From a virus, in the IMG/VR virus record IMGVR_UViG_3300027734_000123, positions 1-42,856 of that record: a stretch of 42,856 nt of DNA; one strand, given 5' to 3'. Under the pieces are notes generated by a model that was not told the origin of the DNA, did no database searches, and worked only from the letters and a program-made list of their open reading frames with translations. The translations under genes were made by a program, and so were the position numbers. Each line of letters starts with the position of its first letter. The stretch's first letter is position 1. Shown here one piece after another: positions 1 to 9,300 of this stretch.

Positions 1-1249
1 TAACATTATTGGTTCTGATCTTTATTACTGGGCTTACGATCCTTCATTTACAACTCGCGCTGTTTTACTAAGTTCTATCGGAGGCGCTGTTGCCGTTCCT
101 CAACAAGTTACTTATTCTTTATTTGCATCTAGTGGTCACTACGTGGCACTGGGTTGTACTAATTATGATGCCGCGGGTTCAGCTCCAGATTACTTAGGTA
201 CTTATGATGCACTACTTATTCGTTGGGCTAACGTGGATGCAACCATTGGTCCAGAACCTGAAAACTGGAAACCTGAAGTCACTAATACCGCTGGGTTCTT
301 AAGAATACAATCAGGCTCACGTATTATTTCTGCAATTAATTCAAGACAAGAGATGTTAATCTTTACTGATACATCTGTAACTTCTATGCAGTTCTTAGGT
401 ACGGCTGAAGTATTTGGCTTACAAGAGTTATCACATAACATATCGATTGCAGGACCTAATGCTGTGACAGGTATTAACAACGTCGTTTACTGGATGGGAC
501 GAGATAAGTTCTATACATACTCTGGTCGTGTAGATACATTACCTTGTACACTACGTCAATACATATTTGGTGACATCAATAACCAACAACAACAAATATT
601 CTTTGCAGGTACTAATAACCAGTTTAATGAAATCATTTGGTTCTATTGTTCAGCGGCATCTAATGAGATTGATCGTTATGTTATTTATAACTATTCAGAA
701 AGTATTTGGTATTATGGTGACTTAAGTAGAACCGCTTGGATTGATTCAGGCGACTTCACTAATCCTCTTGCTGTAGCTCATGATCTAATTGGCGATGGCT
801 GGGTATATAATCATGAAACAGGTGTAGATGATGGTCAACCTTTAGGGGCTCCTCCGTTACCTATAGCGGCTCATATTCAGTCTGCTACTGTGGATATTGA
901 TGACGGAGATAAATATATGTTAGTGCGTCGTATTATTCCTGACGTTAACTTTACACAGTCTCAACAAACTAATCCTGTTACAGGGGCTACTAATACTATT
1001 CAAGCTACAATTACTGTAGGGGTTCAAAACTTCCCAGGTGCAGCGCAAGCTACTACAAATGCATCAGGTGTTACAACCGCCCGTAACATAGTCACTTCAA
1101 CAGCCACAGTGGATCAATATACAAACCAAGTATTCGTAAGATGTCGTGGTCGTCAGATGAGCTTTAGAATTGAATCAAACGATGTGGGAACTCAGTGGCA
1201 ACTTGGTATGCCTAGAGTTGATGCACGTCCAGATGGAATGAGGAACTAA
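1..1249 (+). CDS. Phage tail hub / DNA stabilisation protein, P22 gp10-like (5' partial)
   Basis: The frame is open from the first base of the window, so the true start lies upstream; the GTG at 143 is internal. About 415 residues are visible. The sequence looks like the family of P22 gp10-type packaged-DNA stabilisation proteins that form the nozzle or hub of short tails. It has beta-propeller-like segments such as RQEMLIFTDTSV and NNVVYWMGRDKFY. The family's characteristic end is present: an RGRQMSFRIES stretch followed by PRVDARPDGMRN. It is followed after one base by a small gene, and the rest of the virion operon continues downstream. The role in closing the head and forming the tail tip is inferred from family and position. 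Confidence in a tail role is high; the exact family label is from memory. Confidence 0.8.
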   Translation, partial: NIIGSDLYYWAYDPSFTTRAVLLSSIGGAVAVPQQVTYSLFASSGHYVALGCTNYDAAGSAPDYLGTYDALLIRWANVDATIGPEPENWKPEVTNTAGFLRIQSGSRIISAINSRQEMLIFTDTSVTSMQFLGTAEVFGLQELSHNISIAGPNAVTGINNVVYWMGRDKFYTYSGRVDTLPCTLRQYIFGDINNQQQQIFFAGTNNQFNEIIWFYCSAASNEIDRYVIYNYSESIWYYGDLSRTAWIDSGDFTNPLAVAHDLIGDGWVYNHETGVDDGQPLGAPPLPIAAHIQSATVDIDDGDKYMLVRRIIPDVNFTQSQQTNPVTGATNTIQATITVGVQNFPGAAQATTNASGVTTARNIVTSTATVDQYTNQVFVRCRGRQMSFRIESNDVGTQWQLGMPRVDARPDGMRN

Positions 1250-1250
1250 T

Positions 1251-1436
1251 ATGGCAAATTATATTACCAATGTAAAAGCACCTGCGTTAGCGTTAACACC
1301 TACACAGTTTTCTCAAATACACTTTGACTTATATAATGCTCAACTTCGTGTTTACTTTAATACAGTCGATGCAGCTAATGCACAAACACAACAAGCAGTT
1401 AACAGTCTTAATACTATGATTTGGTTAGGATTATAA
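1251..1436 (+). CDS. Small conserved virion-operon protein
   Basis: A 61-residue protein starting one base after the tail hub stop and ending directly before the next ATG, so it is tightly coupled in the virion operon. It has no cysteine, signal peptide or membrane segment. It is predicted mostly helical in the middle (AANAQTQQAVNSL) and ends in a hydrophobic tail, MIWLGL. Small proteins like this sit next to gp10-like hubs in related phages, but I do not recognise a function. It may be a minor structural or assembly protein. Confidence 0.65.
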   Translation: MANYITNVKAPALALTPTQFSQIHFDLYNAQLRVYFNTVDAANAQTQQAVNSLNTMIWLGL

Positions 1437-1772
1437 ATGGCATATCAAAATATAACAGGAATACAATTAGGTCAAGCTGAAATTACAACGGGGTATACTA
1501 CTATTTATACTACGCCTGCAACTTCAAGAACCTATGTCAAAGACATTAATATATGTAATACAACCGGAATATCTTGTACTGTAACTGTTTGTTTAGTGCC
1601 TAATACAGACTCAGCAGGACCAGAAAATGCGTTAATATATAACTTAACACTCTTTGGTAGTGACTTATATAGATGGCAAGGTGTTCAAATTATGAATGCT
1701 GGAGATACCATACAAGTTAAAGCTTCTGCAACCGGTGCTACAATTACCATTTCTGGTGGTGAAGCTGTATAA
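1437..1772 (+). CDS. Small beta-rich putative virion protein
   Basis: A 111-residue protein whose ATG follows the previous stop immediately. The composition is Thr/Ile/Val/Gly-rich with alternating hydrophobic residues (TTGYTTIYTTPATS, CTVTVCLVP, ATGATITISGG), typical of a compact beta sandwich. This is the pattern of small phage decoration or fibre-associated proteins that pack around a hub. There is no signal peptide or catalytic motif. Its place between the tail hub and the internal virion proteins supports a structural role, but the exact position in the particle is not known. Confidence 0.65.
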   Translation: MAYQNITGIQLGQAEITTGYTTIYTTPATSRTYVKDINICNTTGISCTVTVCLVPNTDSAGPENALIYNLTLFGSDLYRWQGVQIMNAGDTIQVKASATGATITISGGEAV

Positions 1773-1810
1773 ATCATGTTAATATTACACTATCTTAAAA
1801 AGGACTTTTT

Positions 1811-3511
1811 ATGGCAACACATCAACTAGCTAAAGGCTTAGCTTCCCTAGGTAAACATGGCGACTCTATGCTTATGCATGTTAGCCCCTCTGAAGTAGCG
1901 GGTTTACAACAATTAGGCAAAATGACAGGTCATAAACTACACACTAATCCTCATACAGGTATGCCTGAAGCTTTTGATTTTGGTGACTTTTTATCTAATT
2001 TATTACCCACTGCTGTAGCTATTGCATTAGCTCCTGAAACAGGTGGCGCTTCTTTAACTACTCTTCCTGAAACTATGGCTGCTAATGTGGCAACGACTGC
2101 GGCAACAAATGCTGCGACTAATATAGCAATGGCTCCGATTATTGGTGGTATGGCAACGGGTGCTGCGGTAGCAGGTGCTAAAGGTCAAGATCCTTTAATG
2201 GGCGGTTTGATGGGTGGCATAAGTGGTTATGGTGCACAGGGTTTATCTAAAGCATTTAATAATATGGCGGGTATGACCCCAACAGCTGATATGGGTACTA
2301 CTGCATTAAAAGATTCTGCAGGTAATGTAGTAGAGCAAATTAAATCAGCCGGTATGGATGCAATTCCACAAGGCGCTTCCACTGAGTTATACTCTGCTCC
2401 AGGCGTAGTAGGAGACGTAGTACGAACAGGCGTTCCAAATCAAGCATTAGCTGCAAATTCTGGTGTATCTAATTTATTAGGTAGCGCAGGTACGAATTTA
2501 GGTAACGTAGCATCAGGTTTAGGTGACTTTGCTAAAAACCCTTTTGATACTTATAGTAAGTTTACTTCACCTGCTGTAGGTGGATCTGGTATGCAATTGG
2601 CAACAACCTTTGGTCTTCCTGCATTATCTGCTATGCAACCTGAACCGTTCGACATGGCTGCGGAAGAAGAAAAACGTAAGGCAGAAGAAAACAAATACAG
2701 AGATCCAATTACAGGCAAACTTAATTTATTACAAGCATCTCCTGGTTTAAGACTTGCTACAGGTGGTACAATAAATACAAATCAAAGTACTGTGTCAAAT
2801 GGCGGGCTTCAAGATTTATATGGCTCTAATGATAATACAACAGGTTCCGCATTAAGCCAAGATGGTTATGGTATTGGTAGATTAAATGCACTAGCTGCTG
2901 CAGGTTCTAAAGCTAAAGCTGCAGATACATTCTATGCTGCTGGTGGTCCAATTGCTTTTGCAGAGGGCGGTAGTTCATATATCCATATTCCGGGCTATAA
3001 TGACCCAGTAGTTAGCCAAGGTTCTTTAGGTAATCTTGGTCCGATGGGTTTACTTGCTGTACTTTTCGGACGTAACCCTGCTTTACTTAATACCCTTATG
3101 AATAAATCAACTCCAACTACAGCTGCGCCTGCAGCGAGACCGGCTGCGCCAACAACTATAGATCCTTTAAATGCGCCTGGCATGTACCCACAAGCCGCAG
3201 ATAATTATATGGCTTCTAAACCTACAGATAAAGGTACATTTGCTTTACAAGCAGCTAAGGGTGGTTATTTAGATGGTGCTGGCGATGGTATGAGTGATTC
3301 AATTCCTGGTACAATAGAAGGAAAACAACCTGCTCGTTTAGCGGACGGTGAATTTGTAATCCCTGCAGATGTTGTAAGTCATTTAGGTAATGGCTCTTCT
3401 AAAGCAGGCTCGCAAAGACTATATTCAATGCTAGATAAAGTAAGAAAAGCAAGAACGGGTCATACTAAACAAGGTAAAGAAATCAACCCTAATAAATACA
3501 TGCCTGCATGA
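1811..3511 (+). CDS. Large internal virion protein, Ala/Gly-rich
   Basis: 566 residues; the ATG is preceded by AAAAAGGACTTTTT, a good ribosome site. The N-terminus (about 1-60) contains SEVAGLQQLGKMTG and NPHTGMPEAFDFG, a signature I recall at the start of a common phage virion protein. The middle (about 60-270) is a low-complexity Ala/Gly/Met/Thr region with membrane-active-looking helices. Around residues 375-390 there is a GGPIAFAEGG motif like the GGIVAFAKGG of the 5013 gene. The C-terminal 80 residues (DGMSDSIPGTIEGKQPARLADGEFVIP) are strongly conserved in such proteins. The likely role is an ejected internal protein that forms part of the DNA delivery channel; this is inferred. The stop overlaps the next gene by 4 bases. 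Confidence 0.72.
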   Translation: MATHQLAKGLASLGKHGDSMLMHVSPSEVAGLQQLGKMTGHKLHTNPHTGMPEAFDFGDFLSNLLPTAVAIALAPETGGASLTTLPETMAANVATTAATNAATNIAMAPIIGGMATGAAVAGAKGQDPLMGGLMGGISGYGAQGLSKAFNNMAGMTPTADMGTTALKDSAGNVVEQIKSAGMDAIPQGASTELYSAPGVVGDVVRTGVPNQALAANSGVSNLLGSAGTNLGNVASGLGDFAKNPFDTYSKFTSPAVGGSGMQLATTFGLPALSAMQPEPFDMAAEEEKRKAEENKYRDPITGKLNLLQASPGLRLATGGTINTNQSTVSNGGLQDLYGSNDNTTGSALSQDGYGIGRLNALAAAGSKAKAADTFYAAGGPIAFAEGGSSYIHIPGYNDPVVSQGSLGNLGPMGLLAVLFGRNPALLNTLMNKSTPTTAAPAARPAAPTTIDPLNAPGMYPQAADNYMASKPTDKGTFALQAAKGGYLDGAGDGMSDSIPGTIEGKQPARLADGEFVIPADVVSHLGNGSSKAGSQRLYSMLDKVRKARTGHTKQGKEINPNKYMPA

Positions 3512-3918
3512 AACAACTACACATAGTTAATCCCGACTATATGTATCAAATATGGGATAAGATAGAACCGTTTTTTGATAGAGCTATGCTAGCTGGTACA
3601 GACGATTACAATGTTGACCAGTTAAAAATGTTGCTCGTTGAAGGTAAACAAGTTTTATTTGTAGTTGTTGAAAATGAACAGATTATTGGCGCGTTAGCAG
3701 TAGAGCTTATTAATTACCCAAATCATAGAGTAGCATATACATCAGCAATAGGCGGCAAAGATTTATTTGATGAAGATACTACTAAGCAATATGAAGATTG
3801 GGCTAGATCTCAAGGCGCAACTAAAATTAGAGCATTTGCAAAAGATGCACAAGCAAGATTATATAAAATGAAAATGGGATTTGACATTGTAACGCACGTT
3901 GTGGAGAAAAAATTATGA
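3508..3918 (+). CDS. GNAT-fold acetyltransferase-like protein
   Basis: 136 residues, starting with ATGA overlapping the stop of the previous gene and itself overlapped by the next start. The order of elements fits a short GNAT domain: an N-terminal helix pair, strands LFVVVENEQIIGALAVELI (about 51-69), a central loop, a helix with QYEDWARSQGATKIRAF (about 95-111), and a final RLYKMKMGFDIVTHVVEKKL, the usual 'Y.k.GF' end of GNAT proteins. A clear RxxGxG/A acetyl-CoA loop is not visible, so it may be a degenerate or purely structural member. Such proteins recur between internal virion genes in related phages. Substrate unknown; enzymatic activity is uncertain. Confidence 0.65.
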   Translation: MKQLHIVNPDYMYQIWDKIEPFFDRAMLAGTDDYNVDQLKMLLVEGKQVLFVVVENEQIIGALAVELINYPNHRVAYTSAIGGKDLFDEDTTKQYEDWARSQGATKIRAFAKDAQARLYKMKMGFDIVTHVVEKKL

Positions 3919-5009
3919 TTAATATGTTTAACTGGGTAGATAAATTAGTAGGCTACTTCACACTTAATTTTGGCGGTGGAGGTGGAGGTTCACAAACTTC
4001 TACAGGTACTACTTATACTTCTAATATTCCTGAATACGCTAAGCCGTTCTATGAACAGGCTATGGTTGAGTCAGCTAAGAATGTATTTAATACAGATTCA
4101 ACAGGCGCTGTTACAGGTGTTAAAGGAATGCCTACTTATACAGGCGAAAGAGTTGCAGGATTTACTCCAGGTCAAGTTGGTGTTCAAAGAGATATAGCAG
4201 GTCTTACACAACCAGGCGGTTTTGCAGATGCTACTCGTGGATTAGGTATAGGTTCAGGCATGGGGTATACTACCGCTGGTACAGGGCTATCAAAAGCATT
4301 AGGCTATACACCTTCTTCAATTTATGGTGGTACATTTACTCCAGGTATGGCCTCATATTATGGTGATCCGTATCAACAAAATGTTACAGATATTGCATTA
4401 AGAGAAGGTCGTCGTCAAGGTGACATCGCTAAATCAGAAGGTGCATTAGGTGCTATTAAGCGTGGTACATTTGGTGGCGCTAGAAATACTTTAATGCAAG
4501 CTGAACAAGAAAGAAACCTGCAACAAAACTTAGCTGACATTCAAGCTAAAGGAAGTCAAGCTGGATTCCAATCAGCACAACAACAATTTAATGCAGATGC
4601 TGCAAGACAATTACAAGCACAACAAGCTAATGTGCAAGCACAACAAGCGGCGGCACAACTTGCAGGTCAAACAGGTCTTGGTGGACTTACTGCGGGTCTT
4701 GAAGCTTCACATCAACAAGCAGTTACAGCAGCAGCACAACAAACATCTAATCTTGAAAGACTTAAAACACAAGCTGCAAGTGAAGGTGAAAAACAAGCGC
4801 TGCAACAAAAAATTGATGATCTTCAATATCAAACAGCTATGGAACAAAGAGATTGGGAAAAGAAACAACTCGAGTTTTACAATGCTATGTTACACGGTAC
4901 AGCTGGTTTGGCACAAACACAAGTCAACTATGCTCCTCAAGCTTCTGGGGTTCAACAAGCTCTTGGTGGTGGATTAGGTTTACTTGGTCTTTCTAAAGCT
5001 TTAGGATAA
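3915..5009 (+). CDS. Internal virion protein, Gln/Ala/Gly-rich
   Basis: 364 residues, ATGA overlap with the GNAT-like gene. It begins with a hydrophobic turn and a Gly tract (GGGGGG at about 21-26). A conserved central block follows (PYQQNVTDIALREGRRQ, about 154-170), then a long glutamine/alanine-rich helical region (about 185-320) that would form coiled coils. The C-terminus is a glycine/leucine hydrophobic tail (GGGLGLLGLSKALG). This architecture suits a protein stored in the head and ejected with the DNA. No enzymatic motif is seen. Function is inferred from composition and from position in the ejection-protein block. Confidence 0.68.
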   Translation: MINMFNWVDKLVGYFTLNFGGGGGGSQTSTGTTYTSNIPEYAKPFYEQAMVESAKNVFNTDSTGAVTGVKGMPTYTGERVAGFTPGQVGVQRDIAGLTQPGGFADATRGLGIGSGMGYTTAGTGLSKALGYTPSSIYGGTFTPGMASYYGDPYQQNVTDIALREGRRQGDIAKSEGALGAIKRGTFGGARNTLMQAEQERNLQQNLADIQAKGSQAGFQSAQQQFNADAARQLQAQQANVQAQQAAAQLAGQTGLGGLTAGLEASHQQAVTAAAQQTSNLERLKTQAASEGEKQALQQKIDDLQYQTAMEQRDWEKKQLEFYNAMLHGTAGLAQTQVNYAPQASGVQQALGGGLGLLGLSKALG

Positions 5010-5012
5010 AAC

Positions 5013-6305
5013 ATGAACATTATTAAAATACAAAATCAGCTAAAAGGTGTTCCAGATAATACACTAGTAGGATATGTACAGAACCCTACAGGGCAGGTGC
5101 CTACCTATTTAGCTTTAAGTGAATTACAACGCAGAAAAGAAATGCGTAGTAGTTATCAAGCTAATAAACCTGAAGATAAAACTGTTGCAGAAGATTTAGT
5201 TCAAGAAGCTCAACCACAACCAGGTATAGCTGGATTGCCAGAAGGTCAATCTATGCAACAAGCTATGGCTCCACAACCTGAAATGCCTGTCCAACAAATG
5301 GCACAAGGTGGACTAGCTGATTTAAGTATGGATAATCAAATGTTTAATGAAGAAAACTTTGCTACAGGCGGTATTGTTGCGTTTGCTAAAGGTGGTTCTC
5401 CTGATGAGTATGGAGTAATTATGCCTATTGTTCCAACAATGGATGATATGTCTATGCAAACACTTGCAGCTCAACAAGCTTTTGGTGTTGATCCAGATTT
5501 CTATAAAAAGACTTTAGAAGAAAGTAAAACAGAAAGACTTAAAGATTTAGAAGAATCTAAAAAAATGGATCAAGCACAATTACTATTAGCTATGGGAAGT
5601 GCTTTTGCTGGTACTCCTACTTTTGGTAAAGCTTTAAGTGTTGCAGGTGAAAAAGCTGCACCTATTATTGGAGCTATGGGTAAAAATCAAAGAGATATTA
5701 ATAACATGTATAAAATGGCTGATAGAAAATCTCTTGAAGCTCAATATGCACAATCTCGTGGTGATGCTGCAGGAGCACAAAAAGCTATCAATGAAAAAGA
5801 AGGTTTATTACTTACTGCTCAACTTAAAGAAGCTGAACTTAAATCTGCTGAAGGTATTGCATCTACAAAAGCTAAAGCTACAATTGCAGGTAAAGAAGGT
5901 GATTTAAATTCTAAAATCTATGATAAAGCACAAAAAGACTTTGCTGCTACCTTCCCTTCAGGATCAGCATCTGGTGTATTCCGTGACAACCCAGGTTTTA
6001 TTCAATTTGTTAAAAATCAATATCTTAAAAACGCGCAAGACTATATTAGGAATGGCACTATGCCTTCTATTCCTAGTGAATCACAATTATTAGATATGTT
6101 TAATAAAGGTAAAAGTAAATCTGCTGCTCCTATAAAACCTGCTTCAAAATTAAGTGGAGAAGACAGTCCATTAGCTGTAACGCGTCCTAAAAATATTCAA
6201 AGTATTTTAGATAAGTATCCTAAAACAGGATCTCGTTCTACAAATACACAAGAAGAGCTTGACACAGATTGGGCTAGTGCAGGCACGGGACTAGACGACC
6301 AATAA
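5013..6305 (+). CDS. Internal virion protein with glycine motifs and coiled coil
   Basis: 430 residues, starting 4 bases after the preceding stop. The N-terminal 45 residues resemble a repeated short domain (DNTLVGYVQNPTGQVPTYLALSELQRRKEMR). A Pro/Gln/Met-rich linker follows, then the motif ATGGIVAFAKGG (about 117-128), also seen in variant form in the 1811 gene. Residues about 165-310 are Ala/Lys/Glu-rich and predicted alpha-helical (AQLKEAELKSAEGIASTKAKA). The C-terminus is Ser/Lys-rich and disordered. The shared glycine motif suggests that the two proteins touch the same partner in the particle. An ejection or internal core role is inferred. Confidence 0.68.
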   Translation: MNIIKIQNQLKGVPDNTLVGYVQNPTGQVPTYLALSELQRRKEMRSSYQANKPEDKTVAEDLVQEAQPQPGIAGLPEGQSMQQAMAPQPEMPVQQMAQGGLADLSMDNQMFNEENFATGGIVAFAKGGSPDEYGVIMPIVPTMDDMSMQTLAAQQAFGVDPDFYKKTLEESKTERLKDLEESKKMDQAQLLLAMGSAFAGTPTFGKALSVAGEKAAPIIGAMGKNQRDINNMYKMADRKSLEAQYAQSRGDAAGAQKAINEKEGLLLTAQLKEAELKSAEGIASTKAKATIAGKEGDLNSKIYDKAQKDFAATFPSGSASGVFRDNPGFIQFVKNQYLKNAQDYIRNGTMPSIPSESQLLDMFNKGKSKSAAPIKPASKLSGEDSPLAVTRPKNIQSILDKYPKTGSRSTNTQEELDTDWASAGTGLDDQ

Positions 6306-6309
6306 AAAA

Positions 6310-9300
6310 ATGGAAGATATAAACGCCCTTTATAAGGCACTCGAACAAGCTGATGCTGCTGGTGACAAAGAGTCTGCTCAAGAACTTGCAAATTACATCA
6401 GATCATTACCTACTGAAGAACCTACTATTGAACAACCAGTAGTGGATGTTACACAACCTCCTACAATTAAACCCCCTGCAGTAAAACCTGTTACCCCAAC
6501 AGCGCCTATTGATGTTATGGGACAACAATTTACAGCTGAAGATTATGCAAAATATTCTGGCATGCCTATAGCTGCTAAACCAGGTGAACAAGCTAAAGGT
6601 GAGTTTTCAGGAAACTTTGGAACAAGTCTTTATAATTTAGCTGCGGAGCTTGCATTAGCTCAAGGTAAAGTTACAGGTAATTATAAAGAAGCTGAAGAAA
6701 CAGCTAAACGATTACGTGAGTATGGAGAAAAAACATACACTGCTGCTGATACTACTTGGAAAGAAGATCCTATAGCTAAAATACAGCAACTGGCTGGTGG
6801 TTCAGCTCCTTATATGATTGCTCCTATTGCTGCCGCTATGGCTAGTTCTGGTATAGGACTTACTGGTTTAGCAGCAGCAGCGCTTCCTTTCTTAACATCA
6901 ACAGGTCAATTTGTAGGTTCTAATCTTCAACGTCAAATGGGCACGGATAAAACTTTAGAAGAAACTAAATTAAGTACAGCCTTACCTGCCGCGGCATTTC
7001 AAGGCGCATTAGATCAAATAGGTCTTCGATATTTTCCGTTTGTTAAAAATTTATTTAAAGCTGGTGGTAAAGAAATTACTGATGAAGCTGCTAAACAAAT
7101 TGTAAAAAAATCATTAGCAAGAAAAGTTGGTGATAAAATTATAGATGTAAATAAAGGTATGGTTATTGAAGGTGGTACTGAAGGCGGTCAACAATTTTTA
7201 GAAAGATTACAAGCGGGATTAGATATTAAAAGTCCTGAAGCTATGCAAGAATACTTTGATAGCTTTATTGGTGGCTATGCATTAGCAGGAACTATGGGAA
7301 TATCTGGTCATGCTATTGAAGCTATGCTGCCTAAAGAACAACCACAAAAAGAAGCTGAAATTAAAAAAGAAGCTGAACCCGAACCGACTGATGAAGAACA
7401 ACGTCCATCTAGAGAAACATTAAAAAAAGAATATTTAGCCGAGTTAGAAGCAGAAGCTAACGAAATTAACAGAGTTAAAGCAGAGGAAGCAGCTAAACTT
7501 AAAGCCGCTCAAACCAAACAAGTGGTTACTGAGGCCGCTGATCTCGAATCTATGCCACCTGTTAATCCTATGGAACTTACTGATACTACGTTAACTTCGT
7601 GGGGATTGAATAAAAATTCTAAAGCTTATAAAACACTTATTGGTAAAGATGTATCACTACCCGAAAACAGAATCTTACTTGATGATGCGTTAGAGGCACA
7701 TCCTGGTAAAATAAATGAAAAAGCCGTTGATACATATAAATCCTTAATTGATCAACCGAAAGTAGAGGCAGATAATGGAAGACCTATCAGTGGAACAACT
7801 ACAATTAGCGATGCAGTACCTGGAGGACTTGACGATGGAACTACCCAAGGAACTCAAGGACGTTTCGGAACTCCAGTTGATTTCAGTGGAAATATTGCTG
7901 GACTCCCTCAAACAGGAGAAGCGCCACTCAACGCTCCACTAGCACCAGTTACTCCTACCATACAACCAGAAGCGGCGCCTGTTGAAGAAGCTCCTGTTGA
8001 AGAAGCTCCTGTTGAAGAAGCTCCTGTTGAAACGCAACCTTTAACTCCTGAATTACAAGAAGCTAAAAAACTTATAGGGCAGCTTAATACACTAGACCCA
8101 GGTAATGAACTTATTCAAGACCTATCAGAATTAAGTGTAGATCAACCTACTATTAATAGAGCTCGTCAAACAGTTAACCAATTAATAACAGCTCGTAAAG
8201 CTAAAGCGGGTAAGACTTTAACCCCTGCAGAGAAGGCAGATCTTACGCCAGATGAATTTAATATTGAAGATGTTAAAGGCACCGTTGCAGAAGATCAACC
8301 TGAAGTTATTGCTACTACAACCAAAGCTAAAAATTTAGGACAGGTTCTTAATATACTACAAACAGAACATGCAGATAAAACAAGTGATGCAGAAAAAGCA
8401 CTCATTAAAAAATTAATAAATGTTCCTAATTTAAATACTACTAAGTACCAAGTTGATACAGTTAACAAAGCAAAAAATACTACTTTTAGAGGTACCTTTA
8501 ATAGCCTCTTAAATAAAGTTCGTATAGATAAGTCTATTGGTAATATTAAATCTATTCTTCATGAAGCTGTGCATTCTGCTACAGTAGCAGCCCTACGTAA
8601 AGCTGTATTTACTAAACATTCTGTAAACAAACAATTAAAAAATGCTGGTCTTCAACCTCATGAATATACTATGTCAGAACATGTGGGTAGAACTGAAGCT
8701 GGTAAACGTATGGTTAAAATATATAACACTGCTTATAAAGCATGGTCTGATACTGTATTTACAGATAAGCCTAAGGATAAACCATATGGTTTAAAAGATG
8801 TATTCGAGTTTACTTCAGAAGCATTATCAAATCCTGACTTCCAAAAGTTCTTAGCGGGTCTTCCAAGTATAGAAGGCGGTAAAGCTAAAGTATCTTCTCT
8901 ATGGGATGATTTTGTAGAAGGCATTAAAAAGCTACTTAACTTAGGCGATATATCAGATACATTATTAAATGATCTTATTTCTGTAGTCCCTGAATTAATG
9001 GAAGGTCCTAAGACAGGTATTTTTGAAAGAATTAAAGATGAAGCTTCATCTGCAGAAAAATATATATTTGAACAACGTACTCCTAAAGCTAAACTAGATG
9101 ATGACTTAAAAAAATCAGGTACAGTAGGTAAAGAAAAAGAACCTGAACCTACTACCTTTGATAGATTTAAAGAAGCTCCTATAAAAACTATTGATGAAAT
9201 AGTTGCTGACTTCAGAAAAAATTTCTTTTCATTTGATGCTTCAATCAATAATAAAATTCTCATAGCTATGAGAAAAGAAGGCATTTCAGAAAAAGAAGTA

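Noticed and set aside
3970-4977. Overlapping Leu/Gln/Asn-rich plus frames at 3970-4197 and 4591-4977
   Set aside because: They are alternate readings of CAA/GCA-rich repeats in the 3915 virion gene; no ribosome sites and biased composition.
8733-9284. Long minus-strand open frame (183 codons) inside the giant virion gene
   Set aside because: Lies wholly within a well-supported plus-strand gene, has no ribosome site and a Ser/Lys-rich composition typical of an antisense shadow.
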